64,000 nt of DNA from Cyclaneusma minus (taxonomy: Eukaryota; Ascomycota; Leotiomycetes; Marthamycetales; Marthamycetaceae), in the NCBI GenBank assembly GCA_037179335.1, contig JAKZHN010000004.1, positions 620,001-684,000 on the forward strand, read 5' to 3'. The notes beneath the pieces are model-generated. The model saw nothing but the letters and a program-made list of their open reading frames with translations. It was not told the origin of the DNA and searched no databases. Each line of letters begins with the position of its first letter. Position 1 is the first letter of the stretch. Made by a program: the position numbers and the translations under genes. This document shows, in pieces, positions 55,101-64,000 of the stretch.

Positions 55101-57100
55101 AACAGGGATCGAGGGGTGTATTTATACCTCTCCAGACCCCAAAGACGTGACTTCGAAGTAAAAAAAGCTGCTGCTATAGCATTGATTCCAACACCGACTA
55201 CCGAGCTGACTGTTCACTGCCAACAGACCTTTCTGCTGTCGTTGAACAGCCCCGGCCCCCGAGATCTGCCTGACAAAATGCTGGGAAGCGTTCAGCGTTT
55301 TGACTTTTGTGGGAACTGGACCTCTGACTCCGCAAGGTCGTCAATTGTATTTTGTATAACCAGAATAGATTGTGCGAGAGGAATGATCCCTCCACATGGG
55401 GATTGCCCCAGCCCGACATCTGTACGTTGCTTGGAGAAGAAGAACAGGCACCCACAGATGTATTTATACCCTTAAAAACCCAAACCGCGTAGCTTCGAAG
55501 TTAGAGGAAGGAGTGTTGTCGTTGTCCCGATGGGCAATGGGCACTAAGCTATTTTTAAACCGCCGATAGGTCTCAGTGCTGTCGTTTGAACAGACACGAC
55601 TCCCGAAACCTGCCTGGTAAAATGTACGAGGACTCCAACTTTTTGAGTTCTGGTGCTGGAATTCTGACTCCCGGAGACCAGAAAGTGTACGGCAAGAATC
55701 GGTTGTGTCAGAGAAAGGATCCTTCCACATGTAACGAGTCTCCAGTATGAACATTGCTTGGAGAAGAAGGACAGGTATCAAGATGTGTATTTATACCCCA
55801 CAAGACCTCAGATGCGTCACGTGAAAAAGTTGAGCAAGGAGCTCTGGCACAGGGCGGGGCTGTTTCTAGCACCGAGTTATTAGTCCACCGTCGATGAAAT
55901 CTCTGCTGTCAAGTAATTTGCACGACAAAAACGCAAAGAAGGAATTAGGGATCCAACTTTTGCTGTACCTTAATTGGAACTCTGACTCTATGATCCCGTC
56001 GATGATACAGTCAAGAGCAGTAATCCAAGGAGAAACTCCCATACGGTTCCTTGTAGGAGACCTCCTCTGATTGCTGCTTGGAGAAGGAGAATAGGAAGTG
56101 CTTGTTGTATTTATAGCCCTCAAGACCCCAGGGTCGTCACCTGGACGTTGAGAGGCTGTTGTCATGGACACCCAGGTAGCCTTTATCCGAACACCGAGCC
56201 ATTCATCCATCGCCGAGAGACCTTTGTGCTGTCGTTTGAACAGCACCAAAGCTTGCATAGCCAAACGCGAGAAGATATTCCAGCATCTTACCATCCGTGA
56301 AAGCTGAAATTCCGAGTCCGCAAGGCTGGCAACTGTGGGGCCGTCGGTTTGAGCAGCGGTTATCTTGGGAGAAGATCTCCATTGGCCATTGTCAGTTCCA
56401 GCTGCGTTTTCACTGAGTTGGATAAGAAGAAAGGGTATCGAGAGGTATATTTATACCCCTCCAGAGTCAAGAACTCAAAGCGTGACTCCAATGTCAAAAC
56501 GCTGCTGACACACCGCACAGCCCTGGTCCCAGCACCGAGATGTTTGTCCACCGTCAACAAAGCTCTCCGCTGTCGCTTGATCACGCCTGAAATGTGCAAA
56601 ATGAAATGCTGAGAAGGATTCCAACTTCTACCGTAGCCGACCACAGGACTTCTATATCCTAAGGCTAGCAGCTGTAGATTTAACAGCATCGGTCCTCATT
56701 GTACAACTGGTTTGCTTGAGGAAGAAGATGACGAGGTACCAATGTTTGTATTTATACCCATCTAGAGTCAAGATTCTAGTACTTCAATCTAACGTTGAGA
56801 GGCTGATAGCATAGGTACCAAGACTTTGTTCTAGCACCGAGGTGTTTACCCACCGCCGATAGACCTTTGTGCTGCCGTTGTAGCTTGAGTACTCCCAAAA
56901 TCTGACAGACGAGATTCTGAGAAGTATAGAAACTTCTGTGCTAGCTAGCTGCTGGACTTCTATATCCTGAGGCTAGCAGCTATAGAGCGGACAGCAGTCA
57001 TTCTGGGAAGAGCACAATGTGTGATCGCCTTTTCCTGGTCGAAAGTTCGCTTGGGGGAGGAATATGAGGCATCAATGGTTGTATTTATATCCCTCCAAGA
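55101..57100 (-). repeat. Right array, minus-strand promoter-like units (7 copies)
   Basis: Read on plus, TATTTATA(C/G/T)C boxes are at 55119, 55461, 55788, 56108, 56448, 56749 and 57082. Spacing is 301-342 bp, mean 327. Each is the minus-strand box GGTATAAATA. Recurrent boxes between them, read on plus, are ACCGAG..TT.(G/A)TCCACCG, then GCTGTCGTT(T)GA; these reverse-complement to CGGTGA and GACAGC. Another recurrent block is CT(G/C)CTTGGAGAAGAAGA before each TATA box, the reverse complement of a CT-rich initiator. Spacer sequence is strongly diverged. No shared reading frame is visible. Confidence 0.75.
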
Positions 57101-57168
57101 TCGTAAAGTACGTCACATGACCCTTGGGATCGTGGCGTGCTGCTGAAGGGTCTGACGAGGTATAAATA
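57082..57168. promoter_or_regulatory. Divergent TATA pair at the array's orientation switch
   Basis: The last minus box TATTTATATC (57082-57091) and the first plus box GGTATAAATA (57159-57168) lie 67 bp apart. Downstream of the plus box, TCTCTTTTTCTGTCCCAAAC and CAAACATG follow the usual layout. Units to the left point left and units to the right point right. Confidence 0.65.
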
Positions 57169-59511
57169 CAACCAGGACTGTCTCTTTTTCTGTCCCAAAC
57201 TTGAACAAACATGCTGTCCTCCTCACTGAGCTTTTCTAATTCTGGAGAAAACTATCTGCGGTACAGCCCCTGGCTTCACGGTAACTTGGATGTTCAGGAT
57301 TGAAACTCGCGAACCCTAAATGCAGACAGGGTACGGGAATCTAATCAGGTTTAGATAAACTTTTAGATAATATTTTAAAACAGATTTTATCTAAGGGGGT
57401 CCCTAGATAAGATATAAATCTTAAAATTTTATCTAGAATCTAAGGGGTAAAAGGGGTAAGTACTTTTACACTTACTTTTGGTGCAAAAGTACTTCGGGGA
57501 GCCCCGGGCCAGAGTAGATTCTTAGAAATTAATTAATAATAATTCACCAAATGGTATATTTGTTTATATTAATAATTATTTTAAAGAACAAAGCCATAAT
57601 TTAGGCGAATAACAAGTTTTAATTGTTTTATTTATAAAATCCACATTTAATTAATTATACTAATAGGCTGCCTTGCCTTTACTTAGCCTTGCTTTTAGCC
57701 TTGCCAGAAATTACTTTTATTTTTGATTTTTAACAGCGCTATATTAGACTTTTAATAATGGGGCTTGGCTTTACAAATTCGAAAAAATCCCAGAAAAAAC
57801 ACAAAATTTTCAAAATAGAATAATATTGGAAACTTATAGAGATTTTTAATTTCATTATTTATTTGAGTAAAAATAAATTCCCAGTTGGGATTCTTACTTT
57901 AAATCACCTTGAATTTTGACACTTTTTCTTATAAAAATTCTAGAAATTTCAATTTTCAAGCTTTTTACTCTGTTTTTTCACTATTTTATAAATTAAAAAT
58001 AGGGCTATTCTAAATAAATTTTTGTTTGCGGCGGACTGGCTTGCGGCGCTAGTCTGCGGCGCTTTTCTTATATTTATTTTAGATATTTTAGATATTTTAG
58101 ATATTTTAGATATTTTAGATATTTTAGATATTTTAGATTTATTTTCAAAACTAACTAAACAAGCGCTAAGATAAGATATATCTTATCTAAATATTTCTAA
58201 GATATAAGATTTTTAGATTCCCGTACCCTGAATGCAGATAGTTTCTGCGGCGTGTTTGTCACGCGGATGCATGATAGCAGACAGATGTATCGGTGGTGAG
58301 AAGCTTATTCGGCGGTAACAGGCAATGGTACAGTAACTTTCTGGGCCTCCTTAGGGTAATTCATTCGAGACTCTGTTTTGACTCTGCCATAGCCAGGCCC
58401 GTAGGATTTCTTCTCTAGCCCTTCTAGCTTGTGTCATTGAATATTCCGTCAACGTGATCAATTCATTCTTCAAGCTTGACCTCCTCTCGTAGGCACATGG
58501 ATCGTTTTTATAGTGTTCAAGAAGTGCAGAAGCTGGAAAGTTTGCAGGGAGACATTTTCTGATCCTATCACGGTACTGACCAGGCGCCTCGCGCCTGAAG
58601 ATGCTTGAATGGGTATAAATACAGACGTCTGGTCTCTCCTCTTGTCCTCCAAGCGAATCCGCCAGAGGTTGGATGCTCCATTGGGATTTTCTAAGCGGAG
58701 TTCCTGTTTCCCCCATGTCGTTTTTGCGATACAAGACTTCATCATTATTTGTGTCAGAGAACGTCTTATTCGTCTTGAACGAATTACTAGATTCTGTTTT
58801 TGTGTGACCGACAGCACACAGAAACTTCGGCGGCAGAAAAAGAGGTTGGTACTTTACTAGTATGTGGCATTGACAGAAAGGGCAATAGTAACTGGTGGAG
58901 TTTTGTGTAACTTTTAATCTTTGACACAGTTACCGACTTTACAGAACCAAAACATTCACCCAGACAAGACTCAAGAAGCAAATCACTCCCGACTCCTCGG
59001 ATTTTCACTAGCAGTTTGTTGGTGCTGGTCACGAGCAGCGAGCGACAGAGGAAATTGCTGGTGATGAAAGAACAGGCTTGATATAGATGAAGACAAAATG
59101 ACAATAGCAGCTTTCCGATGTTAGCGCAATCACTAATGAAGCCAAGAGCATCAAGGTATAAGTACGACGACCAATACGTCAATTCTGAACTCCAAACAAA
59201 AAGTTCCCATGAGAAGCTTTCCACGTACTGCGAAGGTGGGTTTTCTAAGCAAATGCCGATGCCAGTAGTCCTCTCAGTCTACTGTTCGGGAGTCATCCTT
59301 CCTGGGACTTCTAGACATTGAAACACAGAAAAGTGTCGCGAAATTTTGCCTAACGCAGTCCTGGTGTAAGTGATTCACTGACGACAACAATGCGAAACAT
59401 TGGCGGTGAGAGACTGGCTTGGTGATGGAACAAAAGCCACGATAGCAGAACCCCTTCATGGGGAGTTTTTTTTTTTGGAGTTCTAGCGTAGCAAACTTAG
59501 TGTCTTAGTTG
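57169..59511 (+). repeat. Right array, first plus-strand units, interrupted by a hAT-like element
   Basis: Plus boxes are at 57161, 58614 (GGGTATAAATAC) and 59157 (GGTATAAGTAC). Removing the 904-bp element and its 8-bp duplication, the first two boxes are 541 bp apart and the next two 543 bp. This is close to the 550-bp spacing of the left array and larger than the 330 bp seen beyond 59.5 kb. A minus CTATAAAAAC box near 58505 suggests one more divergent pair. Confidence 0.55.
57327..58230. mobile_element. hAT-like non-autonomous element, copy 2 (904 bp)
   Basis: The ends CAGGGTACGGGAATCTAA and its reverse complement match copy 1 at 32887. The 8-bp target site duplication AATGCAGA is at 57319-57326 and 58231-58238. 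It is inserted inside the promoter-like array. No transposase frame is present. A (TAGATATTT)n microsatellite lies near 58075-58140. An internal segment near 57670-57715 is inverted relative to copy 1. Confidence 0.88.
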
Positions 59512-62500
59512 TATAAATACAGGCCATTATCCTTACCATGCAAGTCCAACGAAAAAAGCCTATGGACACCCCATCAAGTTTCTGAGGATACAGTGGTCTC
59601 GGATACCTATGTTTCACGGCTTTGCAGACCCGGGGTCCACAAAACCCTACAAATAACCTAGGCAGGAGACCAAGATTGTTCTTGGTCATTTCTAATCAGC
59701 ACATTTCCGGAGTATCTGGTCACAGCGAGAGGTTGGTGGTGGAAAACTGGCTCGTGCTAGAACGAAGCCCATGACAGTAGTCCCTACCTAGGTACTTAGC
59801 TCTTGGATTGTACCGCAACAACTCTAGGCTACAGGTCTTGAGGGAATAGATGGAAAGTCTGCTCCCTCTTCTTCCAACTCCAAATAAAGATGTCGAAAAT
59901 CATGACCGCGATGTCGGGTGCAGTTGAAAGTTGTGCAGAACCAGAACTCCCATGACCGGACAACCATTAGACATTAAACCCGGATTTTTCCCGGACGCTG
60001 TTAAAAAGCAAGATTCCGGGATTGTCAGCAGCTGCAGGAAGTACTGGTGGTGAGGCGATGACTTGCTGCTAAGATCGAGGCAGCGACAGAAGAGGTTCTT
60101 GGACTTTATCGCAATAGATTGGATTCCTAGATATATAACGTATAAATATACACGGCTGATCCAACCTTTTCACTCCAAACCAACAACAACTCTGCCCAAG
60201 TTCTATTGGGATTCCCAGTGCAAGTGACCTTCGCTGGCGATAGACATGCCAGCTCGACTTGAGCACCTTCATGGATTCATGCGTCGCAGAATCCTCAGAC
60301 GTGAGACAACGGATACTTCTTTAATACACCACCAGACCCTAGTACTCAAACAATTCAGCAACAGCAGAGAGAAGCTTTGATGAGAGTTGACTTCGCCTGG
60401 TGCTGACATAAGAACGATGACAGAAGCAGCCTATGGATTCTGGCGTAACAAACCTATGGTCCTGGAGATATAAATAAAGCCGACTGATCCTACTTGTTCT
60501 TCTCCAAACGGAAAACACGACGCGGATAAGGCCATGGAATGTGCCTGAAAGTACGGTGATCTAGTGACAACAGATGAAATCGATAGCTTCAGAACCAGAA
60601 CTCATAGAGCCCACAAGCTTTAAGCATAAACATCGGACTTTTCTTTGAAATTCACTAAGCAAGATTTTTGGGGTTGTTCAGTAGCAGCGAGAGGCGTTAG
60701 CGGTGAAGAACTGGCTGGGTGCGTAGCAGGGTAGTGATAGCGGTATCTAGCCTGCAGAATGTTTGGTGCAAGGTAATGAAGGCTCTGGGGTATAAAAGAG
60801 ACAACTGATACCTTCTTATCCTTCTCCCTTGCAGATTAAACGATTGCGAGGCCTCGTTTATGGAGAAAGGATCTTTGCTAGCCCTTTCGGCAGTCTGGCT
60901 CTGCTGAATCAGAATTCCTAGTCACCATAAGAATACGGACTCAGTCCTTTCTCGTAAACTCTCATTCCACAGAGAATTTTTCTGGGTTGACCGACGAGCG
61001 ACAGTAGAGAGAAGTGTTGACAGTACGGGACTGCCTAGACGACGTAATGCTGTTCTCAAGTCCATACTACCACCCAGTCGAGCCTAGTTCAATCTATCAC
61101 TGGGCTCCTTGGGGGCATAAATACAGACTAACGACCCCCAATTTTCGCCCCAAACTAAGGAACATCAGAAAACACAAAAACCTGCAGCATTGGAGGCTCC
61201 CCGAAGGAGCGGTCTGTACACGCGTGTGCCAGCACAAATCCGAGCAGTTTTATGTAATTGTGTTCCCCAAATTCCGAACCTTAGAACGCAGAGCGGTTCT
61301 TCAAACATCTCAACTTGGCCGGAGTACTAGAACGGTTAAGCAACAGCAGCAAGATGTATCGATGATAGTTGACTTTGTTTGGTGTTGGGGTAAAGACCAT
61401 GACAGCAGGAGCTCTTTGACTTTAGCGCCATGAACTTCAGAGATTGGGTTCCTAGAGGTATAAATACAAAGAGCAGTGCCTCTTATTCCACTTCAAATCA
61501 AACATTGATCAAAGTTCATGCAATGAGATGTATTGAGCTTTCTTGGGAGACAAAATATCCACCACACATGTGCCAGCACAGTTCGAGCAACTTCGCGGAG
61601 TAATTTTCTACAACCTCCTCAGATCTCAGAAAAAAAAAAGTTCGACATTTCTTCAACCCCACCAGGGTGGATTTCGGAGTACTAAGACAATAGAGCGACA
61701 GCAGAGAGAAGCGTTGGCGAGGCAAATATGGTTTGGTGTTGGGATAAAGGCTTAGGTATGATAGCAATAGCTTCTGGATTTTAGCGCAATGAGTCTGGGA
61801 CCCTGGGCAAATAAATACGACGACGAATACATGTTATTTTACCTCAAAGCAAACCACTGTACATGTCCGAGGCATTGAGATTCCCCTGGAGCAGTGGCTA
61901 GTGATATTCACTCCTAGAGCTACCAAATACATATGCCAGCCCAACTCTGCGAAGAATAGATTTCCCTGGATCCACAACTCTGAAAATGCCAAATCCCTGA
62001 CATATTCAATTGTCACTTGGTTGACAGCAGAACAAAGCTTTGGCAGTAACAGCTTAACTAAATGGCGAGATCGAGCCAGTGACAGTAACGGCTCGTTGGT
62101 CTTGGCTCGAGGCATCTGGGCTTCTAGGGGTATAAATACGTCCAGCGATTCCTTTTGTTTTGCTTCAAATATCTAACGAAGAGAGAAACGAGGATATTGC
62201 ATGTGCACATAGAACTGTCCAAGGCATTGAATTTTCTGGGGATACAACGTTCATCATACATATGACAACCTAGCTGCAGACATTTTTGAGATAATATCAG
62301 TTGGGATTGGCAAAATTAAAGACCCTATATCCTTGGCAAATCGGTCGACGATAAGGTGATAGTAGGGAAGAATTACGGTAGTAGTGGACTCGTCTCGGTG
62401 GAAGTATCGAGACATGACAGGTTACAGTAGCAGCGTCTTGAATCTCACGTGATGTCTTTGAGTCCTTAGGGATTCTCGAGGTATAAATACGAGGACCTTT

Positions 62501-64000
62501 GCTTCTTGTGGCTTCCTAAGCAATATTCGCAAACAATGAAGATATGATCCTCTTAACGGGGATTCTTACAGAACCTGTTGCAGTATCTGCCAGCAGCCCA
62601 GCTTCTTGAACTCACACTCTCCATAATCCCTAGGTTTCGAACACCTGGATTTCCGTAGTTTCATTCCGTGATCGTGGACAGCAGCAAGATCTGTTGGCAG
62701 TAAAGAACTGCTTTGGCGTTTCAGTCTAGCCATCGAGAGAACGATTGTAGAGCTCATTGAGTTTAGTGCGGTATATTTGGGCTCTTGGGCTATAATTACA
62801 GCGCTCTTAGACTCTCTTGTTCCCCAAGAAACAGGTGGACAATCTGAACCGACATTTCGTTTGATGGAAAGTGGTCATCGTCGTACATTTGTTGGCAGCC
62901 CAGCTTCGTGAGATTAGAATCTCTAGGGTTCCCAGACGTCCGAACGTAGATCATCTGAGGTTTTCGTCGACCGGCCTTGGGGGGGTATTATAATTCAATT
63001 TGGCGACAGCAGAACAAAGTCATGGCGGTAGAAGACCCGTCTTAGTACTACTAAGGAGCATGCGACAGGTTATAGCAGCAGCTCAATAAGTGTGACGTCA
63101 TTTTCTTGAGTCCTGTTCAGACGATCAGGGTATAAATATCAGGACCAATGCCTCTTATCCTTCTCCAGACAAAGAGACATGCACCAGCATTGCAACTGTC
63201 AACGAACATACGGGGTGGATATGACACGAGAAACGGCCCTGGCTGGAACTAGACATCTTCTCAAACCCAAATCTGGGAAACTAGAAACCCAAGATATCAG
63301 AAAACAGAACTTTCAATCTCTGTGATTTTTGTCCGCCAGATGTCTGAGATCGGGTAGCGACAGCAAAGCAAACCGCTGGCGGCGATGAATCGGAACGGTG
63401 CCATTATCTAGCTTATGACAACAACAACAACAACAAACAGCAAAGCCCTTGAGTCTGGTGTAATGCAGGGGACCAGGCCCCTGAAAGGTATAAATACAGC
63501 AGGCCATACCTCTGTTCTACTTCAAGCAAGAAAGGGGGACATCGATAGTTCCATTGGAATGAGGTGGTGTGGAGGAGAAGTGATCTCCAGCATCTAAGTA
63601 CCAGCCCAATTTCGTGAATTCTGAACTCTGTAACCACATCCCTACCTGAGCCTCCCGATCGCTAAGACACCGAATCCTCGACGCTTTTACCTGTCGATCA
63701 GCGGCAACAAAGAGATCGATTGGCGGTGAGAACTTGGTCTGGTGCTAACATGAAGTCCGTGACAACAACTTGCTGGTGCTTTCATAATGCCTCTGCCCCC
63801 CTGGGCTTGGCTATAAATATACCAAGGAGTACTTCTGCTTCTGCTCAAACCTGCAAAATGCAAAGTAAGGAGACATGGTATTCCAAGAGAAGTGGTCATT
63901 GTCAAAAATTTGCTGGAAGGCCAGCTTTACGAGGATTATCTCTCTTGCTGTCCGTTTCGTTTTCGATGATCAGCTTTCTGGGATCGGGGGAAATGAGGTA
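59512..64000 (+). repeat. Right array, plus-strand promoter-like units (14 or more copies)
   Basis: Plus TATA boxes are at 59512, 60141, 60469, 60791, 61116, 61459, 61810, 62131, 62482, 62791, 63131, 63489 and 63812; a degenerate copy lies near 59848. From 60141 spacing is 309-358 bp, mean 334. Boxes in order within a unit are (G)CGACAGCAG(A), then GGCGGTGA.AACTGGCTTGG, then ATGACAGCAG about 55-60 nt before TATA. TAG.GCAATG and GGGCTCCTAGGGG come next, followed by TATAAATAC, then CCTCTTNTTCTNCTTCAAA 20-40 nt downstream. A mid-unit block TACATATGCCAGCCCAGCTT lies about 100-130 nt downstream. Boxes stay recognisable while spacers are poorly conserved. No frame is shared. The array continues past the window edge. 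Confidence 0.78.
63416..63440 (+). repeat. (CAA)n microsatellite
   Basis: A run of CAA triplets replaces the usual second GACAGCAG box of this array unit, probably by slippage from it. Confidence 0.7.

Noticed and set aside
63416..63440. CRISPR-like or phage-related repeats in the arrays
   Set aside because: Unit length, lack of identical short repeats and the eukaryotic gene context exclude CRISPR.
54700..64000. Interpretation as solo LTR array or rDNA spacer
   Set aside because: No TG..CA ends, target duplications, internal retroelement domains or rRNA sequence were seen; units run without gaps.

Overview
This window looks like a chromosome arm segment of a filamentous ascomycete (Pezizomycotina). 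Genes carry short GT-AG introns of roughly 50-180 bp, and the proteins include a fungal-rhodopsin-domain membrane protein, a 2EXR-domain protein and a Zn2Cys6 regulator. Two AT-rich hAT-like elements look mutationally decayed. A Leotiomycete (Helotiales-like) source is my guess from the 2EXR and rhodopsin-domain content; the sequence does not prove it.

Layout: NUP49 (166-1823, +) is followed by about 11.5 kb without a convincing protein gene, filled with diverged promoter-like repeats. From 13.4 to 24 kb come a HAD phosphatase and a TTC1-like TPR protein (divergent pair), a small membrane protein, the splicing-associated XAP5/FAM50 protein and a 2EXR protein with an apparent frameshift. From 24 to 31 kb lie a seven-helix rhodopsin-domain protein and a stand-alone GARS (purine synthesis). 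From 31 to 34 kb are a SINE-like element and the first hAT-like element. The 34-54.6 kb stretch is gene-dense: DBP7 (ribosome biogenesis helicase), PAN6 (pantothenate synthetase), an acidic hypothetical protein, ASA1 (TTT/ASTRA WD40 subunit), a Zn2Cys6 regulator, a GFA-family enzyme, POP4 (RNase P/MRP) and a glycerolipid acyltransferase. These are mostly ordinary housekeeping genes in no shared pathway, so the segment is not a metabolic cluster.

The unusual part is the repeat arrays at 1.8-13.3 kb and 54.6-64.0 kb; the second runs off the window. Each roughly 330-bp unit (550 bp for paired units) keeps a TATA box (TATAAATA or TATATAAAG), a pyrimidine tract and CAAA/CAAG start-like site 25-40 nt downstream, and upstream boxes GACAGCAG and GGCGGTGA..AACTGGCTTGG. 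The sequence between these boxes has diverged strongly. At 57.09/57.16 kb the array flips from minus-strand to plus-strand promoters through a 68-bp divergent pair. At 10.4-12.2 kb divergent pairs are themselves tandemly repeated, so neighbouring pairs fire toward each other. I see no conserved reading frame downstream. The arrays look like serial RNA polymerase II core promoters making noncoding, partly convergent transcripts. That function is inference; the repeat structure is visible directly.

A second general pattern is that almost every gene has a pyrimidine-rich coding strand at its 5' end and a purine/G-rich one at its 3' end, which helped in judging weak gene calls.
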